Positions 8,789 through 17,825 are shown, counted from the first letter of the stretch. The stretch: DNA of 64,000 nt from Thalassotalea marina (GCF_014656435.1 NZ_BNCK01000007.1:1-64000), one strand, 5' to 3'. Notes: a model not told the origin generated them from the sequence alone. Made by a program: numbers and translations.

Positions 8789-9760
8789 ATGAAGTATTTT
8801 CCTATCTTTCTGACAGCTGATCGTATTCACGCGCTAGTTATAGGCGGCGGAGAAGTAGCAGCCCGCAAAATTGAATTATTGTTAAAAGCCAAATGTCGCA
8901 TTAGCGTACTGAGTGAACACTGCTGTAATAGTGTTGAGCGTCTAATTAGTGAAAATGACTTGAAATGGCTGTCTTTTAATTACCAGTCAGGACATTTAAC
9001 CGATTTTAATTTAGTCATTGCAGCTACTGACGATGAAAGTGTTAATAAAGCTGTTGCACAGGAAGCAGAGCAACATAATATTTTAGTCAACGTTGTTGAT
9101 CAGCCAGAGCTTTGTAGCTGGATTACCCCTAGTATTATCGATAGGGATCCTATGATTATAGCTATGTCTAGCTCAGGAAAAGCGCCGTTACTCGTTAGGA
9201 TGTTACGAGAGCAAGTTGAAAAAACCTTGCCCGATGGTTATGGCAAACTTGCTGATTTTAGCTTTAAATTTCGAGACCATGTCAAAGCTAGGGTTAAAAC
9301 AATCAGAAATAGAAGAACCTTTTGGGAAAACATTCTCAGAGGGCCAATTGGGCAACAGGTTTTATCTGGTGATATAGAAATTGCCGAGCAACAATTAATT
9401 CAATCATTAAAAGATGAAATTCCTCCACCTCAGGGAGAAATTGTTTTTATCCATACATTAATGGGTGATCCCGACACACTTACATTAGCAGCACATAGAG
9501 AAATGCAGTTCGCCGATGCTGTTTTTTATGATGCACAAGTGAATCCAAATTTTATTGAATATGTGCGACGTGATGCCGATAAATTTCCACAGGAAATAGC
9601 GTCTGAGATTATGATTAATTTTCAGCATGCCATAGAACTTGCCGAATCAGGAAAGAAAGTGATTTATTTGTTACCAGGTCATACAACCCTGCCGCACAAC
9701 TCCTCACTTGTTCAAAGTAATATTCAAGTTAAAGAATTAATCTGTGGGACAAATATATAA
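8789..9760 (+). CDS. Siroheme synthase N-terminal type protein with degenerate SUMT tail
   Basis: 323 residues. Residues 1-205 match the Met8/CysG N-terminal module (precorrin-2 dehydrogenase/sirohydrochlorin ferrochelatase): MKYFPIFLTADRIHALVIGGGEVAARKIELLL is the NAD-binding start, followed by LVIAATDDESVN and the SSSGKAPLLVRMLREQVE segment. The C-terminal part (from GEIVFIHTLMGD, about residue 216) aligns with the start of the uroporphyrinogen-III methylase domain (usually GEV-LVGAGPGD), but the glycine-rich SAM site is replaced by HTLMGDPD and the domain stops after about 108 residues. The protein should therefore act only in the oxidation/chelation steps. Similar short proteins occur in vibrios and relatives. 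The 12-bp gap to the upstream gene suggests co-transcription. Confidence 0.85.
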   Translation: MKYFPIFLTADRIHALVIGGGEVAARKIELLLKAKCRISVLSEHCCNSVERLISENDLKWLSFNYQSGHLTDFNLVIAATDDESVNKAVAQEAEQHNILVNVVDQPELCSWITPSIIDRDPMIIAMSSSGKAPLLVRMLREQVEKTLPDGYGKLADFSFKFRDHVKARVKTIRNRRTFWENILRGPIGQQVLSGDIEIAEQQLIQSLKDEIPPPQGEIVFIHTLMGDPDTLTLAAHREMQFADAVFYDAQVNPNFIEYVRRDADKFPQEIASEIMINFQHAIELAESGKKVIYLLPGHTTLPHNSSLVQSNIQVKELICGTNI

Positions 9761-9761
9761 A

Positions 9762-9997
9762 TAAAAAAAGCCCCACTCAAAAGAGAATGGGGCTAAAAAT
9801 ACGATGACGCAAACAGAGCAAAATTCACGCCCGTACTCCCGGAAAGTAGTACCAGAAACTACAGGTACAACAACCATTAAAAGTACAAAACTAATCTAAA
9901 AGGGCAGTTGACTAATTTTGACTTCAATGCAATGTACTTGATGTTTGCTAGTCGTCCTGGCTATGTGGAAGAAAAGCATAAGGGCTGTCATCAAGTG
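9762..9997 (-). ncRNA. Candidate Fur-regulated small RNA
   Basis: On the minus strand a promoter TTGACG-N17-TAGTAT (10032-10027 and 10009-10004) is abutted upstream by a Fur-like box (10034-10052). About 235 nt downstream is a strong intrinsic terminator: AGCCCCA/TGGGGCT arms at 9769-9775 and 9788-9794, followed on the minus strand by seven T. No reading frame of note was recognised. The transcript begins with an ACTTGATG...CATCAAGT closing stem (8 bp) and has two alternative hairpins near 9835-9870. The preceding TonB receptor gene has its own terminator (10073-10101), so this is a separate unit. It resembles the architecture of RyhB-type RNAs, but I could not find the RyhB core sequence. 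Confidence 0.5.
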
Positions 9998-10003
9998 GTT
10001 GTT

Positions 10004-10032
10004 ATACTAGCAATTGATTCCAATAACGTCAA
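10004..10032 (-). promoter_or_regulatory. sigma-70 promoter of the candidate sRNA
   Basis: TTGACG, a 17-bp spacer, and TAGTAT on the minus strand. One mismatch in the -35 and two in the -10 hexamer, with optimal spacing. Confidence 0.6.
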
Positions 10033-10033
10033 C

Positions 10034-10052
10034 ACTAATGATAATTATTTTT
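10034..10052. promoter_or_regulatory. Fur-like box upstream of the sRNA promoter
   Basis: ACTAATGATAATTATTTTT matches 14 of 19 positions of the Fur consensus GATAATGATAATCATTATC, including the unbroken TAATGATAAT core. It lies immediately upstream of the -35 hexamer of the minus-strand promoter. Confidence 0.55.
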
Positions 10053-10072
10053 ATTTAGATTGTAGAGTAAAA

Positions 10073-10101
10073 AAAACCTGATAACTAGGTACCAGGTTTT
10101 T
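10073..10101 (-). terminator. Terminator of TonB receptor gene
   Basis: AAACCTG/CAGGTTT arms are followed on the minus strand by a run of eight T, 22 bp past the receptor stop codon. Confidence 0.8.
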
Positions 10102-10122
10102 GTGCTTTAGATTAACTTACAA

Positions 10123-12291
10123 TTAAAAACTGTATTGGTAGCTCACAGTCATAGTTCTCGGTTTGCCAACCATAATAGAACCGTGAGTACGTGAAGCCAT
10201 ATATTCTTCATCTAACAGATTATCAACGCTAAACTTAACTGTTTGTTGATTGTCAATATCGTAGCTCGCTGCTAAATCTACAATTGTGCGACTATCAATA
10301 GATTCGTTAGTTGAAATTGCACCTTGACCAGCAACAGTGCGCATCTCACCTAGATAACGAACAAGTAAATCGCTGCGCCAGTTGTCCCCTACTACACCAA
10401 ACGTTAATTGGAATTGTTGCTCTGGTACATAAGGTAACTCGTCACCTGAGTTTACATCACCCCAAAAATCTGATTTAAAGCTATTTTCAAACTCTGTTTC
10501 TGTAAAGGTGTAGCTTAAGTCTAAAGGCAATAACACGCTACCTAAGGCAAACTCATAACCAGCTTTAATTTCTAAACCTGATACGGATACTTCGCCTGCA
10601 TTGTATTGGTTGCCAATATTACTCTCATCGCAGTTTTGACTTGCAGTACAGTTACCGTGCATGTTGTCATAATCTGATAAGAATAGAATAGCTTCACCGT
10701 TTAATACTTGGTCTTGGTAACGGAAACCAAATTCATAGTTGATGCTTTCTTCATTTTTACTATCTTCATTACCCGGCGCAGGCGGAGCAAAACCTTTTTG
10801 AACACCACCAATCACTAAAAACTCTTCACTTACACTGTAAGTGAAAGCTACAGAAGGTAAAACTACGTCAACCGAGTTCTTTTTGTATTTTGCTTCACCA
10901 GTGCGTGCAACATCTGATTTACCCCAGTCATCGCGTTCCACTGTGATGTCTTCGTAACGTAACCCTGCGTTAATAATGAAGCCACCTACTGAAAATTGAT
11001 CATGTACAAATAGTGCTAATGATCTGGCACTATCAATACGGTTTGAATCAGTACCTGGAATACCAGCAGCATTCAATTCAACATCATAGTTACTAGTTAG
11101 AGTGTATTTATCAACCCATTGGAAACGGTCCATTTCGTCTTCATGGTAACGTGCACCAAACTTCACTTGGTGAGCATCAAAATCTGCGTCTAATACAGTT
11201 TGAATACCTTGTGCTAAATATGAACGGTTATTTGCTTTTACGTCAAAAGAAAGGGTTTCGCCAGCAGCCGCATTTTTGTCAAAATCAGCAGCTAATTCAA
11301 TACCGCCACTACCAAGACTCTTGCCACCAATTTTGCTAGTTTTATACCAGTTACGTGAAAAGTCGTTGTAATAAGCAGAAGTACCTAAAGAAAAACGCTC
11401 TGATAATTCAATTACATGGTTTAATTGTAATTGCTTGTGTTCTGTTGTCATTTCATCTAACTGTGAAGATGAATAACGTGTGTAAGTATTGTTCTTGTAA
11501 TCTTCCGCAGTTAATCCCATGTATGTTTCATCAGATACTTCGTCAGCATACTTTACTTTAACTTCAAGTTCTTGATAGTAGTCAGCTGTTGAATCCGCAT
11601 TCCACTTCACTTTCGCCATGACATCATTTTTAATAAAGCCAGTGCTTCTGTCGCTATGGTTAATATCTTTAAAACCATCAGCTTGATAACGATAAGCTTC
11701 AACCACTGAGCTGATGTTGTCGCCTGTACCACCAACAAATGCATGTACTTTTTTGAAGCCGTCTTGTCCTAGTGATAGGTTAAATTTTCCGGCTAGATCT
11801 TCTTGAGGGATTTGACGCGATAAGAAGTTAACAACACCACCCGTTGTACGAGGTCCATACATCGCACTTGAAGTACCTTTTAAAACTTCTATAGATTGCA
11901 TTCTACCTGAAGTAGGAAAATAGTATGCAGAAGGTGCAGCGTAAGGTGCTGGAGCAGCTAGAACACCATCTTCCATTACTGTCACTTTTTCACTTCGGTT
12001 TTGACCTGTGCCACGCATACCAATATTTGGACGTAAACCGTAACCATCTTCTTCAAGCACATAAACACCAGGTATTGATGTTAACGTACGCATAATGTCG
12101 CTGTAGTCGAATTTTTCTAAGTCTTTTTCTGACAGCACGTGAGCACTACCAGGGATTACATTAACGTTTTTCTCTGAACCAAAAATTGAGATGTGCTCAA
12201 TTTCTTTGTTATTGGTTGCCGAAGCGTTAAAAGCGATGGCAGAAGAAACAACAAGCGCTAGATACGAAGGTTTTACTGATAAAAGATTCAC
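10123..12291 (-). CDS. TonB-dependent outer-membrane receptor, FecA-like
   Basis: Gated beta-barrel importer for an iron chelate or similar ligand. The plug domain shows IPGVYVLEEDGYGLRPNIGMRGTG, EDGVLAAPAPYAAPSAYY, and SIEVLKGTSSAMYGPRTTGGVVNF, typical of Fe(III)-dicitrate type receptors; the barrel ends with a terminal Phe (TVSYQYSF). I start the gene at GTG 12291 (722 residues): AAGG lies 9 bp before it and the product then opens with a good signal peptide (LLSVKPSYLALVVSSAIAFNASA). An upstream ATG at 12354 would add 21 residues before the signal. A Fur-like box lies at 12375-12393. No tonB, exbB or exbD is adjacent. Ligand not determined. Confidence 0.88.
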   Translation of the reverse strand: MNLLSVKPSYLALVVSSAIAFNASATNNKEIEHISIFGSEKNVNVIPGSAHVLSEKDLEKFDYSDIMRTLTSIPGVYVLEEDGYGLRPNIGMRGTGQNRSEKVTVMEDGVLAAPAPYAAPSAYYFPTSGRMQSIEVLKGTSSAMYGPRTTGGVVNFLSRQIPQEDLAGKFNLSLGQDGFKKVHAFVGGTGDNISSVVEAYRYQADGFKDINHSDRSTGFIKNDVMAKVKWNADSTADYYQELEVKVKYADEVSDETYMGLTAEDYKNNTYTRYSSSQLDEMTTEHKQLQLNHVIELSERFSLGTSAYYNDFSRNWYKTSKIGGKSLGSGGIELAADFDKNAAAGETLSFDVKANNRSYLAQGIQTVLDADFDAHQVKFGARYHEDEMDRFQWVDKYTLTSNYDVELNAAGIPGTDSNRIDSARSLALFVHDQFSVGGFIINAGLRYEDITVERDDWGKSDVARTGEAKYKKNSVDVVLPSVAFTYSVSEEFLVIGGVQKGFAPPAPGNEDSKNEESINYEFGFRYQDQVLNGEAILFLSDYDNMHGNCTASQNCDESNIGNQYNAGEVSVSGLEIKAGYEFALGSVLLPLDLSYTFTETEFENSFKSDFWGDVNSGDELPYVPEQQFQLTFGVVGDNWRSDLLVRYLGEMRTVAGQGAISTNESIDSRTIVDLAASYDIDNQQTVKFSVDNLLDEEYMASRTHGSIMVGKPRTMTVSYQYSF

Positions 12292-12374
12292 TTTGATTAA
12301 CCTTATTAAACTGGTAAATGTGTATGAAATTAAATTGGCGCAAGAATAACACACATAACAATAGTGTTACAAAT

Positions 12375-12393
12375 AGAAACTATTTTCATTAGT
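12375..12393. promoter_or_regulatory. Fur-like box of the TonB receptor gene
   Basis: Read on the minus strand, ACTAATGAAAATAGTTTCT matches about 12 of 19 Fur consensus positions, about 85 bp upstream of the chosen start. It is a weaker match than the box at 10034-10052. Confidence 0.4.
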
Positions 12394-12601
12394 GATTCCA
12401 GCCATAAAAAGCATACTGTTAGCCTATTAACACTGGCTGGCTTGTTTTTATTGACCTAAACATTGGATTGACAAAAGTTTTCAACACTTATCCACAATTC
12501 CAAATGCGAACAACTCTCATTAATAAAGTAAGACACGCACACGGCGCATAGAAAATTAACTGTGTTAAGCCAATAGCGGCTAACACTGCCATAAAGCTTA
12601 T

Positions 12602-12629
12602 AAAAAAGGCGAAGTTATTACCCTTCGCC
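12602..12629 (-). terminator. Terminator of the 12657-13373 gene
   Basis: GGCGAAG/CTTCGCC arms (12608-12614, 12623-12629) are followed on the minus strand by six T. Confidence 0.8.
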
Positions 12630-12656
12630 CTTTCCTATAGTATTTTGTCAAATCAC

Positions 12657-13373
12657 TTAATGTTCATGTTCGTGTTCAGAAGTGACATCTGTTTTTATTG
12701 TAAAGCCTTGATAAATCATTTTTGATAGCAACGGATCCTGTTCGTTATCACCAATATCAGCATAATCAGTAGTTTGGTATTGATGAATGTTAGCAACATA
12801 GGTGTTGATCAATGCTTTGTCATTGACGATCTCTTTTAAAAGCCAGCTAGCCTGCACTTTGCTGCCTTTCAATACATCAAACCTTTCAATTAGTCGTAAG
12901 CGCGGCAGCCAACGGACTTGATATGTTTTACCATCTTCGCGTAAATTTAATATTTCAACTTGATAACAACCATGCCCTGTCACTTGCTCTACTTGCATTT
13001 TCGACAACAAAGAACTTGAAATAAGTTGCTGTTTCTTTTGCCAGAATGACTTTCTGTTAAGTGCTTTATCTTTTAAATCTTCAGCCTGATATTCGATCGC
13101 TTTATGATAGCGAGGAAAATATCTCATCAACATCACTTGGTCATTTTGGTTTTTACTCCACCAATCACCATAAGTTTGATCTGGAAAATAATGACCAACA
13201 GCCTGATTATACCGATACAAATCAAGCTGACTTGATTGTAATTGGCCTTGCTTATCTAACTGCTTTATTTGGTATTTGGCAATTAATTGTTCTGGAGAAA
13301 CATTACAAGTCTCAGCTAGCAGGTGAAATGAGAGCACACCACTTAACATCAGAGTGAATAAAGGTATTTTCAT
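12657..13373 (-). CDS. Unknown exported protein with His/Glu tail
   Basis: 238 residues; family not recognised. A signal peptide is evident (FTLMLSGVLSFHLLA-E). The mature protein begins with a Cys (ETCNVSPEQ) and has a second Cys at GHGCYQVEIL, which could form a disulfide. It is rich in Gln, Lys and Tyr, and ends SEHEHEH, a possible metal-binding tail. It has its own terminator and lies between a TonB receptor and the alkaline phosphatase pair, all on the minus strand. A role in metal or phosphate scavenging is only a guess from context. Confidence 0.7.
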   Translation of the reverse strand: MKIPLFTLMLSGVLSFHLLAETCNVSPEQLIAKYQIKQLDKQGQLQSSQLDLYRYNQAVGHYFPDQTYGDWWSKNQNDQVMLMRYFPRYHKAIEYQAEDLKDKALNRKSFWQKKQQLISSSLLSKMQVEQVTGHGCYQVEILNLREDGKTYQVRWLPRLRLIERFDVLKGSKVQASWLLKEIVNDKALINTYVANIHQYQTTDYADIGDNEQDPLLSKMIYQGFTIKTDVTSEHEHEH

Positions 13374-13460
13374 TGTTGATTTTTATAGAGTTTTATTAAA
13401 CTTATACGTCATTTATACCAAGATAAAATGACACTTTATTGACAAAGCGCAGATAATTGA

Positions 13461-13497
13461 AAAGGCGCTTAACATTTAAAAGAGTTGTTAAGCGCCT
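13461..13497 (-). terminator. Terminator of the alkaline phosphatase operon
   Basis: An 11-bp perfect dyad (AGGCGCTTAAC / GTTAAGCGCCT) is followed on the minus strand by TTTT, just past the 13505 stop. Confidence 0.8.
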
Positions 13498-13504
13498 ATA
13501 GAGT

Positions 13505-15313
13505 TTATTGTATCGCGGCGGCTGCTTTTTGCTCTAGCCCAGCAGCGTAGTTAATCACATGGTAAATGATATTTTGCTCATTGGTGCCTCTGACTAAATG
13601 GGAGCCAGGGCCGGTTGCATAAATGCCAACGTCTTCGCCAGCATGTGTTTCAGATCCCATTGGCACTAAGGCCTCCTGATGGAAACCCGGTGCTTGGGTA
13701 TTAACGTTAGTTAAATCCTGACGGTCGTTATTTAAACCATGATTATAACCTTCGTCTGCGTCTGTTTCTTCACCTAAGTCTTTAAAACCTAACCCGTTAG
13801 TGTATCCCAATGTAGTATATGGCATACCATCAGCAGCCAGTGAAGGTGAATCACTACCAACACCAACTACTTTTCCAAGAATTGGATTACCACGTTTTGG
13901 ATACCCAGCAATAGTAAATACGTGACTATGATCAGCTGTTACGATAATTAAAGTTTCTTCAGGATCTGTTGCATCAACTGCCGCCTGAACGGCTTTTGCA
14001 AACTCAACAGTATCTTCAAGCGCGTTATAAGCGTTGCCCGCGTGATGTCCGTGGTCAATGCGACCCGACTCAACCATCAAGAAGAAGCCTTTTTCGTTAT
14101 TATCTAAGATATCAATCGCCTTACCTGTCATTTGGCTAAGACTAGGCTCTCCAGCAACATCATTTTGACGATCAGCTTCATATTGCATGTGCGACTCGTT
14201 AAATAAGCCAAACACTCGCTCAGTTGCATTCGCGTTAATCGCATTAAAGCCAGCTTGATCGATTACGTATTGGCCATTAGGGTAAGCAGTCTTCCATTCG
14301 TTTGTTAGGTTACGACCATCGGTGCGGTCACCTTCTACGGCACTTAAAGCATCGGCACTATTATGCGCTGCATCTTTTGGTAAAAAGTGGCGACGACCAC
14401 CGCCCATTACCACTTCAATACCGTCTACATCAACGCCAGTAAAACGTGCTTCGAGGTTTTGCTCAAAGTTGACCAATTGTGAAGCAATATCTTCACAACC
14501 TTTTGCCGCCTCATCTGCTGGTATATCTGAAATATCTTCCCAATTTCTATCGGCAGATTTGGCATAAGTAGCCGCAGGCGTAGCATGTGTAATTCGAGCT
14601 GTAGAAATAACTCCAGTTGACTTGCCAGCAATTTCGGCTAGCTCTAACGCAGTAACTAACTCATTTCCCGATACAGAACCACAATCACCGCGTTCAATAC
14701 CTTCCGCTACACCAATAACACCAACATCGGTTTTTACACCTGACATCATTGCTGTCATAGTTCCTGCTGAATCAGGAGTTTGACCATCAACGTTGTAGGT
14801 TTTTGCAAAGCCTGAAAATGGGAAGTTATCAAAACTTAAGTTATGTTCTTCACCCATTTTACCCATTTTTTGGCCAGCTAAAATACGTGCAGCGGTTACC
14901 GTTGAAATACCCATACCATCACCAACAAACAAGATGACATTTTTTGCCTTTCCTTGTTCGTTAATCAAAGAGTCACTGTTCATCACTGCTTGCGCCATGC
15001 GTTGTGAGCCTTTAGCAAACCAAGGATTGTTTACCGTTGTCGCCACACTGCCTGACATAGCAGAGCACACATATTCCGTCGCAGTAATTTCACCATCATC
15101 TAATGTTTCGTTGCGATTACTATCTACACCAGAATCAATTCGGATACCGGAATTCAAACAATTAGCATTGCCTACTGGAACAAACGACTGCTTCACTAAA
15201 CTATTAAAACCATCAGCACCGTCAACACCATTGGTGCCATCCTTACCGTCATCACCATTACAACCGGTAAGTGCGACTAGTAGAGATAAAGAGATATATT
15301 TTAAAGATTTCAT
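13505..15313 (-). CDS. Alkaline phosphatase (PhoA family), lipoprotein with collagen-like stalk
   Basis: 602 residues. The signal peptide ends in a lipobox (LVALTGC), so the enzyme is probably membrane-anchored. It is followed by a short Gly-Xaa-Xaa tract (GDDGKDGTNGVDGADG), as in collagen-like stalks, and about 80 further residues before the catalytic domain. The catalytic domain has VILFVGDGMGISTV (metal Asp), PDSAGTMTAMMSGVKTD (nucleophile Ser), ESGRIDHGHHAGNA and TADHSH (metal-binding His). Hydrolyses phosphomonoesters outside the cytoplasm. The ORF starts 11 bp after the stop of a second, closely similar phosphatase (15325-16911), so they form one operon and are likely duplicates. Confidence 0.92.
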   Translation of the reverse strand: MKSLKYISLSLLVALTGCNGDDGKDGTNGVDGADGFNSLVKQSFVPVGNANCLNSGIRIDSGVDSNRNETLDDGEITATEYVCSAMSGSVATTVNNPWFAKGSQRMAQAVMNSDSLINEQGKAKNVILFVGDGMGISTVTAARILAGQKMGKMGEEHNLSFDNFPFSGFAKTYNVDGQTPDSAGTMTAMMSGVKTDVGVIGVAEGIERGDCGSVSGNELVTALELAEIAGKSTGVISTARITHATPAATYAKSADRNWEDISDIPADEAAKGCEDIASQLVNFEQNLEARFTGVDVDGIEVVMGGGRRHFLPKDAAHNSADALSAVEGDRTDGRNLTNEWKTAYPNGQYVIDQAGFNAINANATERVFGLFNESHMQYEADRQNDVAGEPSLSQMTGKAIDILDNNEKGFFLMVESGRIDHGHHAGNAYNALEDTVEFAKAVQAAVDATDPEETLIIVTADHSHVFTIAGYPKRGNPILGKVVGVGSDSPSLAADGMPYTTLGYTNGLGFKDLGEETDADEGYNHGLNNDRQDLTNVNTQAPGFHQEALVPMGSETHAGEDVGIYATGPGSHLVRGTNEQNIIYHVINYAAGLEQKAAAAIQ

Positions 15314-15324
15314 TGTTATCGCTC

Positions 15325-16911
15325 CTACTGGTTTTCAATTAAGCCAAGTGACTTACTAATAATGTGAAAGACTACACTTTGCTCAATAACACCTTGAGTA
15401 AGGTGTGCACCTGGCCCCATGGCATGCAACGAAATATCTTCGCCGGCATGCGTTTCTGAACCTGCTGGGATCATGGCTTCTTGGTGATAACCTGAAGTAT
15501 TAGTATTCACAGTTGTTAGATCTTGTCTTCCGGTAAGCGGAGCATCGTTATAAGAGGCGTCAGCATCAGTTTCTGTTTGTAGATTTCTAAAACCTAAACC
15601 ATTGGTGTAACCTAATGTTGTATAAGGCATACCATCAGCGGCCATGGCTGGATCGGTTTTGCCAATGTTAACAACTTTGCCTAGTATTGGATTTCCACGT
15701 TTAGGATAACCTGCAATGGTAAACACATGGCTATGATCAGCAGTCACTAAAATTAATGTTTCTTCGGGATCTGTTGAATCTACCGCTGCTTTTACTGCTT
15801 TAGCAAATTCAATAGTATCGGTTAGTGCATTGTAGGCACTGCCGGCATGATGACCGTGGTCAATACGACCAGATTCGATCACTAACATATAACCTTTATC
15901 ATTATTATCTAGTACATCAATAGCTTTAGCGGTCATTTCAGATAAAGAAGGTTCACCAGAAATATCGTTTTCGCGGTCTGCTTCATATTGCATATGTGAT
16001 TCATTGAACAAGCCAAATACTCGTTCCGTTGTAGCGGCGTCAATGGCATCAAAGCCGGCTTGATCCATCACATACTTACCATTAGGGTACATTGCTTGCC
16101 ATTCAGCAGTTAAGTTACGGCCGTCAGTGCGATCGCCTTCAACGCTACTACGAGCGTCTGCAGAATTGTGTGATGCATCTTTCGGTAAAAAATGACGACG
16201 ACCACCACCCATGACGACTTCTAAGCCATCAACATTGATACCTGGAAAACGCATTTCTAGGTTTTTTTCAAAGTTAACTAATTGTGAAGCAATATCTTCA
16301 CATCCTTGTTGTACCGCAGTAGATGGCATATCAGACACATCTTCCCAGTTGCGGTCTGCTGATTTTGCATACGTGGCTGCTGGCGTCGCATGAGTAATTC
16401 GTGCTGTTGACACAACACCTGTTGATAAGCCTTTTATTTCAGCAATTTCGATCGCTGTAATAAGTTCGTTGCCTGCAACGGTTGCACAGTTACCACGTTC
16501 AATTTTTTCGCTAACACCGATGACACCTGCATCAGTTTTAACACCTGACATCATAGCTGTCATTGTGCCCGCCGAATCCGGTGTTTGTGCATCAACGTTG
16601 TAGGTTTTTACCTGTGCTGAATATGGAAACTTTTCAAAGCTTAAATACCCTTCTTCACCTGATTTACCTTGCAATTGTCCCTCTAATATCCGGGCAGCAG
16701 TTAAGGTTGAAACACCCATCCCATCACCGACAAACAAAATCACGTTTTTAGCTTTCGTTGTGGTTGTTTGTTGTGTTTTATTGATAACTGCAGTTTTAGC
16801 ATCTGCATACCAGCTACTTTCTTTTTGCACATTAGGTAAAACATCTGCTACTGCTGATGACCCAATCAAAAGAGAAGAAATAACTGAAAGTGAAACCCGT
16901 GTAGAGTTCAT
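15325..16911 (-). CDS. Alkaline phosphatase (PhoA family)
   Basis: 528 residues with an ordinary signal peptide (VSLSVISSLLIGSSAVA). Same catalytic motifs as its downstream neighbour: VGDGMG with Asp63, nucleophile Ser113 in PDSAGTMTAMMSGVKTD, ESGRIDHGHHAG, TADHSHVFTIAGYPKRG. Liberates phosphate from organic esters in the periplasm or outside the cell. The two proteins are near-identical over long stretches, pointing to tandem duplication. First gene of the operon; a response-regulator gene starts 243 bp away on the opposite strand, suggesting it may control the operon. CTGTCAT and CCGTCAT half-sites occur upstream, but no full Pho box is seen. Confidence 0.93.
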   Translation of the reverse strand: MNSTRVSLSVISSLLIGSSAVADVLPNVQKESSWYADAKTAVINKTQQTTTTKAKNVILFVGDGMGVSTLTAARILEGQLQGKSGEEGYLSFEKFPYSAQVKTYNVDAQTPDSAGTMTAMMSGVKTDAGVIGVSEKIERGNCATVAGNELITAIEIAEIKGLSTGVVSTARITHATPAATYAKSADRNWEDVSDMPSTAVQQGCEDIASQLVNFEKNLEMRFPGINVDGLEVVMGGGRRHFLPKDASHNSADARSSVEGDRTDGRNLTAEWQAMYPNGKYVMDQAGFDAIDAATTERVFGLFNESHMQYEADRENDISGEPSLSEMTAKAIDVLDNNDKGYMLVIESGRIDHGHHAGSAYNALTDTIEFAKAVKAAVDSTDPEETLILVTADHSHVFTIAGYPKRGNPILGKVVNIGKTDPAMAADGMPYTTLGYTNGLGFRNLQTETDADASYNDAPLTGRQDLTTVNTNTSGYHQEAMIPAGSETHAGEDISLHAMGPGAHLTQGVIEQSVVFHIISKSLGLIENQ

Positions 16912-17153
16912 GTCGCTTTCCTCAGGTAAGAAGTTAAGGTTTTTTTGTTTTTAAAATTCTTCGTACGAACACTCGCAAAAGATTGCACGATGCTACTGAG
17001 AAAAAATGACGGTAGGATTTAAGCAATGTGACCAACAGGTTAACGTTTAATAGATAAAAAATGACAGAATTATGAAAAGTCTAATATCATCACTTCATTT
17101 TCACCTAATATTCGATACCATAGCTATCAATACAAAGAAGTAAGGCCAAGTCA

Positions 17154-17825
17154 TTGAAAATATTAGTTGTTGAAGATAATCCCGTCATAGGTAAACAGTT
17201 AGTAGAGTTTCTCAACGCACAACGTTGGACTGTAGATCTCGCAACTACAGGGGAACTAGCAATATCACTATGTCAGCAGGAAATCTTTGATATCGTATTA
17301 TTAGATTTAAATTTACCTGGCATTGATGGTCTTGCGGTCTGCCAGGCAATAAAGCATAAAGCCGAACGCAATACACCTGTATTGATGTTAACGGCTCGCG
17401 ACGCCTTTGAAGATAAAGCCAAAGGGTTTGCAACGGGTGCCGATGACTATTTAACCAAACCTTACGACCTAAGAGAAGTCGCCTTGCGCTGTCAGGCACT
17501 AACCCGCCGACAAGATCTACTACGCAGCAATACACTGCAAATCGGTGAGTTGACACTACACACAGCTGATAGAACTGCATTTCGTCACAGTCAGCCATTA
17601 AAACTTACTCAAACTGGGTTTATTATTCTTAAAACCTTGATGGAAGCTTATCCTGAAGCGGTATCACGCAGAGTGTTAATGCACAATATTTGGGGGGACG
17701 ATATTCCCGACTCTGATGCTTTAAAATCACATATGTACAGTTTACGCAATGTTGTCGACAAACCTTTTGATAAAGCGCTAATTAAAACGATATTAAACCT
17801 AGGATTTAAGTTGGATATTTCATGA
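17154..17825 (+). CDS. OmpR/PhoB-family response regulator
   Basis: 223 residues. Receiver domain residues 1-118 with phosphoacceptor Asp51 (VLLDLNLPG), acidic pocket near the N-terminus (VVEDN) and the Lys in DDYLTKPYD. The C-terminal winged-helix DNA-binding domain (about 128-222) includes LTQTGFIILKTLMEAYPEAVSRR and LKSHMYSLRNVVDKPF. The start is TTG at 17154: it gives the canonical MKILVVEDN opening and has AAGG 8 bp before it. The stop overlaps the kinase start (ATGA). QseB/PmrA-like by look. Divergent from the phosphatase operon, so phosphate or cell-envelope stress are possible inputs. Confidence 0.92.
   Translation: MKILVVEDNPVIGKQLVEFLNAQRWTVDLATTGELAISLCQQEIFDIVLLDLNLPGIDGLAVCQAIKHKAERNTPVLMLTARDAFEDKAKGFATGADDYLTKPYDLREVALRCQALTRRQDLLRSNTLQIGELTLHTADRTAFRHSQPLKLTQTGFIILKTLMEAYPEAVSRRVLMHNIWGDDIPDSDALKSHMYSLRNVVDKPFDKALIKTILNLGFKLDIS

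Larger units (their letters stand above)
12292..12656. other. Gap upstream of the TonB receptor
   Basis: No gene seen. It holds the receptor's control region (Fur-like box 12375-12393 and a possible TTGTAA-N17-TTATTC promoter between it and the start) and, at its right end, the terminator of the 12657-13373 gene. The 12400-12600 part shows nothing recognisable. Confidence 0.5.

Noticed and set aside
9762-9997. Calling the small RNA RyhB or Spot 42
   Set aside because: The unit's size and Fur box fit RyhB, and its terminator looks like that of Spot 42, but neither conserved core sequence was recognisable, so it is left unnamed.
13061-13357. A 98-residue rightward reading frame
   Set aside because: Lies wholly inside the 12657-13373 gene on the other strand, without SD or known motif; treated as a shadow.
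16912-17153. A Pho box upstream of the alkaline phosphatase operon
   Set aside because: Single CTGTCAT and CCGTCAT half-sites occur, but no second half at the 11-bp period, so a full PhoB site is not supported.
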